Source of the DNA: Solirubrobacterales bacterium | GTDB lineage: Bacteria > Actinomycetota > Thermoleophilia > Solirubrobacterales > Solirubrobacteraceae | DNA length: 64,000 nucleotides | Assembly (NCBI GenBank): GCA_003133565.1 | Contig: PKYB01000009.1 | Coordinates: 1 to 64,000 of the forward strand | Reading direction: 5' to 3' | Shown here: positions 1 through 10,243 of the stretch, piece after piece | Layout: each line of letters begins with the position of its first letter | Numbering within the stretch: the stretch's first letter is position 1 | Notes under the pieces: model-generated | What the model was told of the DNA's origin: nothing | The model's input: the letters and a program-made list of their open reading frames with translations, nothing else | Database searches by the model: none | Program-made: the position numbers and the translations under genes

Positions 1-1056
1 AACGCCGGCACCGGCAAGGAGATGACCTCGCTCTACGCGCGCGTGCTCGACGAGCATCTCGAGCGCGCCTTCGACGTGATGGCGCAGATGATCACCGCGC
101 CGGCGATGGAGGGGCTCGCCGAGGAGCGCGAGGTGGTGCTCGAGGAGATCGCGATGTACGAGGACGATCCCCAGGAGCTGATCTTCGACGTGCTCGGCGA
201 GACGATCTTCCCCGGCGACGCGCTCGGGCGCGCGACGCTCGGACGGGCGGAGGTCGTGCGCTCGAGCACGCACGAGCAACTGGCGGCCTTCCATCGCGAG
301 CGCTACTTCGCGCGCAACATCGTGATCGCCGCGGCCGGCAGCGTCGAGCACGAGCAGGTGCTGGAATGGGCGCGGGCCGCCGTTTCGCCACCGAGCGAGG
401 GGCTCGGCCCGGACGTCCTCGCGCCGCCGCGCCCGGCACAGGCCGCGGGCACCGCGCGCTTTCGCCTGCGCGACACCGAGCAGTACCACGTCACGGTCGG
501 CGCGACCGCACTCGCGCGCGACGACGAGCGGCGCTTCGCCCTGCGCGTGCTGGACAGCATCCTCGGCGGCACATCCTCCTCCCGGCTGTTCCAGGCGGTC
601 CGCGAGCAGCGCGGCCTGGCCTACGCGGTCTTCAGCTTCCAGAGCCTCTACCGCGATACCGGCCAGATCGGGCTGTATGTCGGCACGCGGCCGGAGAACC
701 TCGCCGAGGTCTGCGAGGTGCTGGGGGGCGAACTTTCGCGCATCCGCGAGCAGCCGGTCAGCGCCGAGGAGCTCGCGCGGGCCAAGGACAACGTCAAGGG
801 GCGGATCGTCCTCGCGCTCGAGTCGACGGGCGCGCGGATGGACCGGCTGGGCTCCTCGGTGCTCGCCGGGCTGCCGATCCTCGAGCTCGACGAGACGATC
901 GAGCGGATCGAGACCGTCGACGCCGACTCGGTCGGCGCGCTCGCCCACGAACTGCTCGCGCCCGAACGCCTTTGCGCCGCGGCGATCGGCCCCGACGAGG
1001 AGGCCTTCCGCGCCGCGATCGTGCCACTGACGCCGGCGCTGGCCCCGGCACCGTGA
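1..1056 (+). CDS. M16 family zinc metallopeptidase (processing-protease-like), 5' truncated by window edge
   Basis: Frame open from base 1; M16-type sequence (EEREVVLEEIAMYEDDP, LGGTSSSRLFQAVREQRGLAYAVFSF). Confidence 0.9.
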   Translation, partial: NAGTGKEMTSLYARVLDEHLERAFDVMAQMITAPAMEGLAEEREVVLEEIAMYEDDPQELIFDVLGETIFPGDALGRATLGRAEVVRSSTHEQLAAFHRERYFARNIVIAAAGSVEHEQVLEWARAAVSPPSEGLGPDVLAPPRPAQAAGTARFRLRDTEQYHVTVGATALARDDERRFALRVLDSILGGTSSSRLFQAVREQRGLAYAVFSFQSLYRDTGQIGLYVGTRPENLAEVCEVLGGELSRIREQPVSAEELARAKDNVKGRIVLALESTGARMDRLGSSVLAGLPILELDETIERIETVDADSVGALAHELLAPERLCAAAIGPDEEAFRAAIVPLTPALAPAP

Positions 1057-1718
1057 CCGCCGTCGGCGTTGCCGGCGCCGCGGGGCGTATGGGGATCGCG
1101 GCCTGCGCCGCAATCTCCGGAGCGGCCGATCTGGAGTTGGCGGGTCGTGCTGATCCGGCCATTGGGGTGGAGCTCTCGTCGATTCTCGGCGATTGTGAGG
1201 TGGTGGTCGATTTCACGGCGCCGGACGCGGCGTTGGCGAATGCGCGCGCTTGCGTGGCGGCGGGGGTGCATGTGGTGATCGGGACGACGGGGTTTGATGT
1301 CGGGGCGCTCGAGGGGTTGAGCGGGGCGAACGTCTTCTGGGCGCCGAACTTTGCGATCGGCGCGGTTCTGATGATGCGCTTTGCGGCGGAGGCGGCTGCG
1401 CATATGGCGGCGGCGGAGATCATCGAGCTGCACCACGACCGCAAGCTCGACGCGCCGAGCGGCACGGCCCTGCGTACGGCCGAGCTGATGGCCGCGGCCA
1501 GCGGCCGCCCGGCGCCGCCGATTCACTCGGTGCGCCTGCCGGGCCTCGTCGCCCACCACGAGGTGATCTTTGGCGACGTCGGTCAGACGCTGACGATCCG
1601 CCACGACTCGCTCGATCGCGAATCGTTCATGCCCGGGGTGCTGCTCGCGGTGCGGCGGGTGGCGACGCTCGAGCACTCGCCGACCGTCGGACTCGAGCAG
1701 CTTCTTTTTGCGCACTGA
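1053..1718 (+). CDS. dapB: 4-hydroxy-tetrahydrodipicolinate reductase
   Basis: GTG start at 1053 overlapping upstream TGA; VGVAGAAGRMG nucleotide-binding motif, ELHHDRKLDAPSGTA motif. Track ORF 366..1718 is an N-terminal over-extension. Confidence 0.93.
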   Translation: MTAVGVAGAAGRMGIAACAAISGAADLELAGRADPAIGVELSSILGDCEVVVDFTAPDAALANARACVAAGVHVVIGTTGFDVGALEGLSGANVFWAPNFAIGAVLMMRFAAEAAAHMAAAEIIELHHDRKLDAPSGTALRTAELMAAASGRPAPPIHSVRLPGLVAHHEVIFGDVGQTLTIRHDSLDRESFMPGVLLAVRRVATLEHSPTVGLEQLLFAH

Positions 1719-1817
1719 ATGCAGGGAGGCCGATCATTTTGACGCCCGGTGAATCCGTCTGCGGTGAGTGCGATCGCCTGATCGGCCCCGACCGCGATCG
1801 CCTGAGATACTGAGAGT

Positions 1818-2678
1818 ATGGAGGAGCTAGGCAGCGTAATCACCGCGATCGTCACCCCGTTTGACGATCAGCTTGCGGTCGACGAGGACGCCTTCGTCGC
1901 CCTGATGGCCCACCTCGCCGCGAACGGCACGGACGGCTTCGTCGTCGCCGGCACGACGGGCGAGGCCTCGACGCTCAGCGACGACGAGCACCTTGGTCTG
2001 GTCGAGCTCGCCGTCCGCGAACGTCCGCCGGGGACCACCATCATCGCCGGGGCCGGCTCCAACGACACGCGCCACGCCGTCTATCTCACCGAGCGCGCGT
2101 CGGCGCTCGGCGTCGACGCGGTGCTTTCGGTGACGCCTTACTACAACCGGCCGAGCCGCCGCGGCATCCTCCGCCACTATCAGGAGGTCGCACGCGCCTC
2201 GAGCGTCCCGGTCGTTCTCTACAACATCCCCGCGCGCACCGGCACCGACATGCCCAACGATCTGCTCGCCGAGCTGGCGCAGATCGAACGCATCGACTTC
2301 GTCAAGCAGGCCAACGACGCCAACCTGGCGCCGGTCGACGGCCTGCGGATCTATGCCGGTAACGACGGCACATTCGCGCGCGCGCTCGACATGGGCGAGC
2401 CGGGCGGGATTCTCGTGGCGAGCCACATTGTCGGCCCGGAGCAGCGACGGATGGTCGAGGAGCCTGAGAATCGCGCCGCGATCGACGCTTCGCTGCAGGA
2501 TGTCTACGCGACGCTCTTCATGACGGCGAGCCCGACCTGCACCAAGGCGGCGCTCGAAATGCTCGGTCACCGCGTCGGCGGGCTGCGGCTGCCGCTCGTC
2601 GAGGCCGACGAGCAAGAGCGCGCCGCCGTGCGCGCGATGCTCGAACGCCACCAACTGCTGGGGCAACTGACCGCGTGA
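1818..2678 (+). CDS. dapA: 4-hydroxy-tetrahydrodipicolinate synthase
   Basis: GTTGEASTLSDDEH, VTPYYNRPSRRGILRHY, VVLYNIPARTG motifs. Confidence 0.95.
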   Translation: MEELGSVITAIVTPFDDQLAVDEDAFVALMAHLAANGTDGFVVAGTTGEASTLSDDEHLGLVELAVRERPPGTTIIAGAGSNDTRHAVYLTERASALGVDAVLSVTPYYNRPSRRGILRHYQEVARASSVPVVLYNIPARTGTDMPNDLLAELAQIERIDFVKQANDANLAPVDGLRIYAGNDGTFARALDMGEPGGILVASHIVGPEQRRMVEEPENRAAIDASLQDVYATLFMTASPTCTKAALEMLGHRVGGLRLPLVEADEQERAAVRAMLERHQLLGQLTA

Positions 2679-4339
2679 GTTCATTGCGTGTGCTGGCGCT
2701 CGGCGGTCTGGGCGAGATTGGCAAGAACATGACGGTCGTCGAACAGGACGGCCGCATCGTCGTCGTCGACGTTGGCCTGCGCTTCCCGACGCCGGAAATG
2801 ATCGGCATCGATCTCGTGCTGCCCGATTTCTCATACCTGCGGGAGCACGCCAACGAGATCGAGGCGATTGTCATCACCCACGGCCACGAGGATCACCTCG
2901 GCGCGCTGCCCTGGGTGCTGCGCGAGCTCGCCGCAAAGGTGACGCCACCCGTCTACGGCGGACCGTTGACGATGGCGATGGCACGCTCCAAGCTCGACGA
3001 GCACAAGCTGCGCGACGTCCACCTGGTCGATCTCGCCCCCGGTGACGAGATCGACCTCGGCCCGTTCAAGCTCGAGCTGATCCACATGACGCACTCGATT
3101 CCCGACTCCTGCGCCGTGGCGCTCAGCGGCGAGCTGGGCACGGTCCTCTTGACCGGCGACTACAAGTTCGACCAGACGCCCGTCGACGGCGAGCCGGCCG
3201 ACGTCTCGCGGCTAGCCCAGCTCGGCGCCGAGGGCGTGCTGCTGCTCTGCGGCGATTCGACCAACGCCGATCGCGAGGGCTTCTCGCCCTCGGAGTCGGG
3301 CGTCGGGCCCCACCTCGAGGAGGTCTTCGCGCGCGCCGACGGCCGCATCATCGTCACCAGCTTCGCTTCCAATATCCACCGCGTCCAGCAGGTGATCGAC
3401 GCCGCCGCGGCGCTCGACCGCAAGGTCGCGCTGATCGGGCGCTCGATGCGCAAGAACGTCGGCATCGGCAGCCAGCTCGGCCACATCGAGCTGCCGCCCG
3501 GCGTGATGGTCCAGGCGCGCGAGATCGATGACTTCCCCGACGATCGCATCGTGATCATCTCGACCGGCTCCCAGGGCGAGCCGCTGTCAGCGCTGCGCCG
3601 CATGGCCTACCTAGATCACCCCCAGGTCAAGCTGCACGAGGGCGACACGGTCGTCTTCTCGGCGACGCCGATCCCCGGCAACGAGCGCGCGGTCAACGAA
3701 ACCGTTGATCGCCTCTACCACATCGGTTGCGATGTGATCACGACGCGCGACGCGCCGATCCACGCCTCGGGCCACGGCTACGCCGAGGAGTTGAAGCTGA
3801 TGCTGAACCTCGTCAAGCCGCGCTACGTGATGCCCTTCCACGGCGACTACAAGCGGATCAAGCTCCACGGACAGCTCGCCGAAGCTGTGGGCATCGACGC
3901 TGCCTCGATCTTCCGGGCCGAGAACGGCATGGTGCTCGAGATCGACAAGCGCGGAGCGCGCTTCGGCACGCCGGTGCAGGCCGGGATGATCTTTGTGGAC
4001 GGCGTCGACATCGGCGACATCGCCGACGCCGCGCTGCGCGACCGGCGGATGCTTTCGGCCGACGGCATCTTCATCGTCGTGGCGACGATCTCCGAGCAGA
4101 GCGGCGGCTCGGTCGCCGATCCTGAGGTGATCTTCCGCGGCGTGCCCTTCATGGACGAGGCCGGCGAGCTCGTCGACGAGATCAAGGACGCCGTCGAGGA
4201 CGCCCTCGAGAGCGCCTTCGCCGAAGGCGTACGCGAGCTCGGGGTGCTCAGCGACCGCCTCCACGACCGTCTCGCTGCCCTCGTCTACGAGCGCCTACGC
4301 CGCCGGCCGATGGTCCTGCCGGTGGTCGTCGAGGTCTAG
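2675..4339 (+). CDS. rnj: Ribonuclease J (MBL-fold / beta-CASP exo/endoribonuclease)
   Basis: LGGLGEIGKNM, THGHEDHLGALPWVL, SGHGYAEELKLMLNLVKPRYVMPFHGDY; GTG start overlaps dapA stop. Confidence 0.95.
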   Translation: MSSLRVLALGGLGEIGKNMTVVEQDGRIVVVDVGLRFPTPEMIGIDLVLPDFSYLREHANEIEAIVITHGHEDHLGALPWVLRELAAKVTPPVYGGPLTMAMARSKLDEHKLRDVHLVDLAPGDEIDLGPFKLELIHMTHSIPDSCAVALSGELGTVLLTGDYKFDQTPVDGEPADVSRLAQLGAEGVLLLCGDSTNADREGFSPSESGVGPHLEEVFARADGRIIVTSFASNIHRVQQVIDAAAALDRKVALIGRSMRKNVGIGSQLGHIELPPGVMVQAREIDDFPDDRIVIISTGSQGEPLSALRRMAYLDHPQVKLHEGDTVVFSATPIPGNERAVNETVDRLYHIGCDVITTRDAPIHASGHGYAEELKLMLNLVKPRYVMPFHGDYKRIKLHGQLAEAVGIDAASIFRAENGMVLEIDKRGARFGTPVQAGMIFVDGVDIGDIADAALRDRRMLSADGIFIVVATISEQSGGSVADPEVIFRGVPFMDEAGELVDEIKDAVEDALESAFAEGVRELGVLSDRLHDRLAALVYERLRRRPMVLPVVVEV

Positions 4340-4396
4340 GACCGCAGACATTCCAACGCTGCCCCGCGCCCGCCGGCCGAAGCCGACCGTGCGTCC

Positions 4397-5029
4397 TCAG
4401 GCGCTGATCTCCCCGTTGTGTCGAATCGTGGCGCTATCGCCTAGTGCTGCCGCAACGTCGTCAACGCTGTCGGGAGCGGCGACCGTTTCCCGATGTTGTC
4501 GTTCGCGCAGGAGGTCGCTGACGACCGCCGTCACGCGCGTGCTCCGGGCTCCGATCATCTGCCAGGCCTTCGTGATCGCGACGAGGAAGAACACGATCAT
4601 CAGCAGCGTCTCGAAGCGGACAGGGCTTGCGCTGCTCGGATGCTGCAGCAGGTCGATCCCCGTGGCTAGCTGCAGGGCGTAGAGCGCGCCTAGGACGGGC
4701 ACGATGAGCAGGCCGAGGAGATCACGGCGCACCGGGGGGCTGCGAAGGCTGAGCACGGTCAGCCCGATCGTCGCGCTGATCCCGGCGCCGGCCAAGCTCA
4801 CCATCGCGATCCCCAGGTTCTCACCTGGGACAAGGGCGGCGAGGGCGACGACGAGCGCGTTGATCAGCGTCGTGAATGCGACGCCGGACTGGACCCGGAA
4901 CGCCAGCGGCGCGCTCGCCCCTCGGTCCTTGTGCGGCGACACCGAGATCGCCACGAAGAGCAGACCAATGAGCGTGCCGGCCACTGAAGCGCAGCCGCTG
5001 AAGAAGCTGTGGTAGTCGGCCGGGACCAT
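4397..5029 (-). CDS. Hypothetical integral membrane protein
   Basis: 210-aa ORF with several hydrophobic segments (VAGTLIGLLFVAISV, LLGLLIVPVLGALYALQLATG). Confidence 0.7.
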   Translation of the reverse strand: MVPADYHSFFSGCASVAGTLIGLLFVAISVSPHKDRGASAPLAFRVQSGVAFTTLINALVVALAALVPGENLGIAMVSLAGAGISATIGLTVLSLRSPPVRRDLLGLLIVPVLGALYALQLATGIDLLQHPSSASPVRFETLLMIVFFLVAITKAWQMIGARSTRVTAVVSDLLRERQHRETVAAPDSVDDVAAALGDSATIRHNGEISA

Positions 5030-5043
5030 TGCGGCGTGGTCCC

Positions 5044-5578
5044 TCAGGGCCTTTCGCGCTTGTGGTCGCGGTGGTGGCGGTTGTGGTGATCTTCGTGGTG
5101 TCTCTGGAGGGCATCGGCGACGCTGCGTGCGACGGTCGCGGTGCTCACGGGGCGCCCTGCGGGCTGGTCGATCCGTGGGCGCGGCAGGTCGACGTCATCG
5201 CGCAAGATCGCCGGCCTCCCCGCCGGAACGGCCTCCGGTGCCGGCCCAGGTGACTGGAGTGCTGTGCTCGTTTGGCCGTCTGTCTCATGGAAGGAAGCCG
5301 GCTCTAGGGGAGCGATGACGTCGGCGAAGCGGGCTCTGTCTGGTTGGCGCGGTTTCGCACCGGCCGTCGCTGGCGGGTTGAGTACTCCGGTTGCGCCGCC
5401 TGTTCGAATCCAGACGACGATGGCTTCGCCGAGCAGGGTGAGCCCGAAGGGGAATGATTGCCGCCGCCACGGCGAGCGGGCGCAAGATGCGGAGCGTGTT
5501 GATCTTGCGATGGGCGCCGAGGTCTGCTTCAAGCACCGCGGTGAGCAGCACGGCATCGACGATCAGGGCTGAGTCCAT
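5044..5578 (-). pseudogene. Small membrane protein with His-rich C-terminal tail, apparent +1 frameshift at a C4/G4 tract (5449-5452)
   Basis: ORF 5285..5578 (MDSALIVDAVLL...LRILRPLAVAAAIIP) continues in ORF 5044..5556 (FGLTLLGEAIVVWIRTGG...HHEDHHNRHHRDHKRERP) if one C is removed from ATTCCCCTTCGGG. Confidence 0.5.
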
Positions 5579-6056
5579 AGCGATATCCCTACTGGTCAGG
5601 GGTTTGGTCGAGCCACGCCACGGTCGCGAGAGAGGCGATGCCAGCCACTGAAGAGATACTTCGAGTACCCCGATCTGGGCAATCCATCCTCCGCTGCGAC
5701 GTGCGTAAATACGCTGAAGTCACGTCGCGCTGCCGACACTGCTGCCGACGCCACGGTGGATGCCCTCGGTACGTCCATGCTACTCCCGGCGTCAAACGGC
5801 GGCGCTGGACTGAGGCGTATTTCTTGACAGGCGCAGTAGCTTTCGTGCTGGAGGCATAGCTGCGGGGTCGGCCAACGGCCGGCAGCGCGACATGACTTCT
5901 GACGGTTCATCAACCTCGGAGATCGTTATGCCGGATGCGCCCGCTGGCCCCGCTCCGCGCGACTGTGCCGTGCGTGCAATGGCTTCGGGTTACCCGGCAT
6001 TGACCCGCGCAGTGCACTTGCACGACGCGCCAACACCCCGCGGAGGGCGCTAACCC

Positions 6057-8303
6057 ATGCCGCGACTAGCACGCTGGTGCATGGCCCACCGTCGCCGCGT
6101 CGTCTTGGCGTGGCTTGCGCTCGCTGTGGTCGCAACGGTCGCTTCGCACGCGGTCGGGCCGAACTACGTAACCGTCTACAGCCTTCCGGGCACCGACTCG
6201 CAACGCGCGCACGACCTTCTCGTTCAGGATTTCAAGACTCAGAGCGGTGACATCGACTCGATCGTTTTTCACGTCTCGAATGGAACGATCGACGCGCCGG
6301 CAGTGCGCGCAGCGATCACGCCGCTCCTGACGCACGTGAGCGGGCTCACTGACGTCACAGGCGTCGTCAGTCCGTACTCCGCGCAGGGCGCGCTCCAGGT
6401 CTCGAGCAATCGGATGACCGCGTTCGCCACGGTCAACTACAACAAGCCCGCCAACTCGCTTCCGACCGACGTCGGCAAACCGCTTCTCGCGGATGTCAAC
6501 GCCGTACACGTAGCGGGCCTTGAGGTCACAGCCGGCGGTCAGGTAATAGAGAACGCGGAGGGCTTCAGCATCGGTCCGGCGACGGAGGTCGGGGTGGTCG
6601 CGGCGCTCTTCATCTTGCTGATCACTTTCGGCTCGTTGATGGCGGCGGGCATGCCGCTGATCACGGCCGCCTTCGGCCTGATTACGGGGGTGGCGCTGAT
6701 CGGGCTCGCGACGCGCGTCACGAACATCTCAAACGTCGGTCCTGATCTCGCGCTGATGATCGGGCTCGGTGTCGGCATCGACTACTCGCTGTTCATCGTC
6801 ACGAGGTTCCGGGAGAACTACGCCAACTATGGAGACATCGAGCGGTCGGTGACCGAGGCGATGGACACCGCAGGAAGGGCGATCCTGCTCGCCGGCACGA
6901 CCGTCGTGATCGCCCTACTCGGCATGTTCGCCACCGGCGTTGCATTCATGTATGGCCTTGCGATCGCTGCCGTGATCGCGGTGCTGCTGACGCTTTTCGC
7001 GTCGCTGACACTGCTGCCCGCACTGCTATCGCGCTTTGGCCCGCGACTGGTACGACCGCGCGCCGCCCGCAGGAAAGTGTTTCGTCGTCGCACGCCGGTA
7101 GCGGGCGCTGACGGTGCAGGCGCGGCCAGCGCATCGCGCCGCCTGACGTGGCTTGGCTGGAGCAAGACGGTGCAGGCCCGGCCGTGGCCGCTTGCGATCG
7201 GGGCGCTCGTCGTGATGGTCGCGCTGCTGATCCCCGTTCTCGCGATGCGACTGGACAGCAGCGACGCTGGTAACGACCCGTCGAGCACCAGCTCACGGCA
7301 CGCCTTCGACCTACTTGCGCAAGGGTTCGGAGCGGGCTTCAACGGCCCACTCCTGCTGGTCGTGGAGCTTCCCAACCGCGACCAGGCGGCGCTCCCTGCG
7401 CTTCGTGCGGCTGTCAAATCCACTCCCGACATCGTCGCGGTCACCGCGCCGCGCATCGCGCCAGCGGGAACAGTCGCCGTCATCGAGGCCTATCCCAACT
7501 CGGCGCCGGAGGCCGTCAAGACGACCAATCTCGTCCACTTCCTCCGCGACGACGTGCTACCTAAATTCGATCGGCAGGCCGGCTTGCATGTCCTCGTCGG
7601 CGGCTTCACCGCCGGCTCGATCGACTTCTCCCACGTCCTCGGCAGCAAGTTACCGCTGTTCTTCGGCATCGTCATCCTGCTGTCGGCGCTTCTACTGCTT
7701 CTGATCTTCCGATCGGTGATCATCCCGATCCAAGCGGCGATCATGAACCTGCTGACGATCGGCGCTGCCCTTGGCGTGGTCGTCGCGGTGTTCCAGGACG
7801 GCATCGGCGCATCTTTGCTCGGAGTGCAAAAGGGTCCGATCGAGGCCTGGGTCCCGGTGATCATGTTCGCCGTTGTCTTCGGGCTTTCGATGGACTACGA
7901 GGTGTTTCTGATCTCCCGCGTACGAGAACGCTGGGTCCTCCGCCAAGACGCCTCGGGTGCCGTCGGCGACGGTATCGCGCTGACCGGGCGCGTGATCACA
8001 GCCGCCGCCGCAATCATGGTCTGCGTCTTCCTCTCGTTCGTGCTCGGCAACGAGCGCACCCTCAAGGAGTTTGGCTTCGGGCTCGCCATCGCCGTCTTTC
8101 TCGACGCGCTGATTGTGCGCTGCATGCTGCTGCCTGCGGTCCTCGAACTGCTCGGACCGATCACCTGGCGCCTGCCGCATTGGTTGGACACGGTGCTGCC
8201 GCAAATCAACATCGAGGGCGCGACCGCGCGTGGCCTACCCGAGATCGCCGGTGTCGCGCCTGACGCGACACCACCGCTTGAGCCGAGCGCAGCGGAGGTC
8301 TGA
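6057..8303 (+). CDS. MMPL/RND family transporter
   Basis: GLGVGIDYSLFIVTRFREN and VFGLSMDYEVFLISRVRERW motifs, two halves with 5-6 TM segments each. Confidence 0.92.
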   Translation: MPRLARWCMAHRRRVVLAWLALAVVATVASHAVGPNYVTVYSLPGTDSQRAHDLLVQDFKTQSGDIDSIVFHVSNGTIDAPAVRAAITPLLTHVSGLTDVTGVVSPYSAQGALQVSSNRMTAFATVNYNKPANSLPTDVGKPLLADVNAVHVAGLEVTAGGQVIENAEGFSIGPATEVGVVAALFILLITFGSLMAAGMPLITAAFGLITGVALIGLATRVTNISNVGPDLALMIGLGVGIDYSLFIVTRFRENYANYGDIERSVTEAMDTAGRAILLAGTTVVIALLGMFATGVAFMYGLAIAAVIAVLLTLFASLTLLPALLSRFGPRLVRPRAARRKVFRRRTPVAGADGAGAASASRRLTWLGWSKTVQARPWPLAIGALVVMVALLIPVLAMRLDSSDAGNDPSSTSSRHAFDLLAQGFGAGFNGPLLLVVELPNRDQAALPALRAAVKSTPDIVAVTAPRIAPAGTVAVIEAYPNSAPEAVKTTNLVHFLRDDVLPKFDRQAGLHVLVGGFTAGSIDFSHVLGSKLPLFFGIVILLSALLLLLIFRSVIIPIQAAIMNLLTIGAALGVVVAVFQDGIGASLLGVQKGPIEAWVPVIMFAVVFGLSMDYEVFLISRVRERWVLRQDASGAVGDGIALTGRVITAAAAIMVCVFLSFVLGNERTLKEFGFGLAIAVFLDALIVRCMLLPAVLELLGPITWRLPHWLDTVLPQINIEGATARGLPEIAGVAPDATPPLEPSAAEV

Positions 8304-8336
8304 CCGCGGTCCGAACTCCTGAAAGGAGCGCATGCC

Positions 8337-9164
8337 ATGAAGATCCACGCGCTGAGCACGGGATCCGTGCAGGTGAAGCAGAGCTTCCTCTACCCCGGGC
8401 GGGGGCCACGACGACAGCTCAACCTATTCCTCCCGGGGGCCTGGGCGGACCCGCTACCGATCCACTGCTGGGCCATCGAGCACAACGGAGTTCTGCGGCT
8501 CGTTGACACCGGCGAGACCGCGACGGCGCATGACGTTCCGTTCGCGCGAATGGCGGTCAAGCCCGAGCAGGAGCTTCCTGGCGCCATGGCGGCGGCGGAC
8601 CTCGCGCTCGGGGACGTCTCGGAGGTCGTGCTCACTCACGCGCACGGCGACCACATCGATGGACTCGTCCACGTTCGCGCACCGGTACTCATCAACGACC
8701 TGGAGTTGCGCCATGTCGCCGCTCCCTTCTCGCGTTTCATGCGCCGAGTTCTCCACCAGCCGCTTCCCGAAGGCTTCGGCCCGACGACCTTCGCCCTCGA
8801 CGGCGGGCCATTCGGAGCGTTCTCTCACAGCCGTCCGATCAGTGACGACTGCCGCATAGTCGCCGTCGGAACGCCCGGCCACACACCGGGACACGTGTCC
8901 GTGATCTGCATCGATGACGACGGTCGCCACGTGATGCTCGCCGGGGATACGACAGACTCGCTCGAGCAACTGCACTCCCTGCGGGTCGATGCTGTCGCGC
9001 CCAAAGCCAAGACCCACCGAGCGACGATGGAAACGATCCTCGCTCACTGCTCGCAGCACGCGACGATCTACCTGCCGTCGCATGACCCGGGATCAGCGGC
9101 GCGCCTAGCAGGTGGGATTACGGTCGGCGAAGAGAGCGCTGCGCTCGTGGGCCGTTCTCAGTAG
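8337..9164 (+). CDS. MBL-fold metallohydrolase (N-acyl homoserine lactonase-like)
   Basis: LTHAHGDHIDGL (HxHxDH) motif, GTPGHTPGHVSV, LAGDTTDS. Confidence 0.85.
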   Translation: MKIHALSTGSVQVKQSFLYPGRGPRRQLNLFLPGAWADPLPIHCWAIEHNGVLRLVDTGETATAHDVPFARMAVKPEQELPGAMAAADLALGDVSEVVLTHAHGDHIDGLVHVRAPVLINDLELRHVAAPFSRFMRRVLHQPLPEGFGPTTFALDGGPFGAFSHSRPISDDCRIVAVGTPGHTPGHVSVICIDDDGRHVMLAGDTTDSLEQLHSLRVDAVAPKAKTHRATMETILAHCSQHATIYLPSHDPGSAARLAGGITVGEESAALVGRSQ

Positions 9165-9167
9165 TGC

Positions 9168-9186
9168 GACCCGTCAACGACGGGTC
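9168..9186. terminator. Candidate hairpin: GACCCGTC-AAC-GACGGGTC
   Basis: Perfect 8-bp stem, 3-nt loop, just after the MBL gene stop; no T-tract. Confidence 0.4.
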
Positions 9187-9227
9187 AACCTGGCACGTCG
9201 ATCACCTAACGACGAGAGAGGAGCAGC

Positions 9228-9491
9228 ATGCACGCAGTCGTCGTCAAGCTCACGATCAACGACGCGGAGGCCGCTGAGAGGGCGCTGCGCGAGCAGTTGG
9301 TCCCTCGGGTCTCGCACGCTCCAGGATTCGTGACCGGCTACTGGACGAGCAAGGACGACACCGGGCTTTCGATCTTCATCTTCGACACGGAGGAGGCGGC
9401 CAACCTGATGAGCGAACAGGCCAAGCTCGGGGTTCCTGACGGCGTCACGCTCGAGGACATTGAGGTGCGCGAAGTGGTGGCGCATGCCTGA
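9228..9491 (+). CDS. Small dimeric alpha/beta-barrel (ABM-like) protein
   Basis: 87-aa ORF, ABM-like pattern (VSHAPGFVTGYWTSKDDTGLSIFIFDTEEAAN); RBS-like gagaggag upstream. Confidence 0.7.
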   Translation: MHAVVVKLTINDAEAAERALREQLVPRVSHAPGFVTGYWTSKDDTGLSIFIFDTEEAANLMSEQAKLGVPDGVTLEDIEVREVVAHA

Positions 9492-9537
9492 CGGCCCAAC
9501 CCCCGGCACTTAGCGACCCTCGAGGGAGTCCCCAGCC

Positions 9538-10173
9538 ATGAATAACGATTACCCGGTAAGCCTTTCGATCGATTATCCCGACCGTGCTCTGAACCGGCTC
9601 ACGACGGCACTGCGGATCTTCACCGTGATCCCGATCGCGATCGTCCTCGGGGCCATCAGCGGCTACAACGCGCGCTACGGTGGCCACGGAAGCACCGGGG
9701 CAACGTCGATCGCCGCCGGCGGGACCGGATTGCTGTTCCTGCCGCCACTGCTGATGATCGTGTTTCGCCAGCGCTATCCGCGATGGTGGTTTGACTGGAA
9801 CCTGCAGATCCTGCGCTTCTTTACACGCGTCGGGCTCTACGTCGCGCTCATGGACGACCGCTACCCATCCACCGAGGACGAACAATCTCTGCACCTCGAC
9901 TTCGCCTACCCCGACGCCGAACACGGACTGAATCGCTGGCTGCCGCTCGTCAAATGGCTCCTAGCCATCCCTCATTACATCGTGCTCTTCTTCCTCTATC
10001 TCGGTGCGTTCATCGCGGTAATCGGCGCGTGGTTCGCGATCCTGCTCACTGGCCGCTATCCGCGCGGAATATTCGACTACGTCGAAGGCGTGATCCGCTG
10101 GCACAACCGTGTCGTCGGCTATGCATTCGTCCTCGTAACCGACCAGTACCCGCCATTCCGGCTAGGGCCCTGA
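9538..10173 (+). CDS. DUF4389-type membrane protein
   Basis: YPVSLSIDYPDRALNRLTT...FFTRVGLYVALMDDRYPS...LTGRYPRGIFDYVEGVIRWHNRVVGYAFVLVTDQYPPF. Confidence 0.8.
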   Translation: MNNDYPVSLSIDYPDRALNRLTTALRIFTVIPIAIVLGAISGYNARYGGHGSTGATSIAAGGTGLLFLPPLLMIVFRQRYPRWWFDWNLQILRFFTRVGLYVALMDDRYPSTEDEQSLHLDFAYPDAEHGLNRWLPLVKWLLAIPHYIVLFFLYLGAFIAVIGAWFAILLTGRYPRGIFDYVEGVIRWHNRVVGYAFVLVTDQYPPFRLGP

Positions 10174-10243
10174 TGCAACGAGACGGCGCCTAGCCGAGAA
10201 ACGCACGTGCGGCCGGCACAGCGCGACGAGGGGCCGTCTTGGT

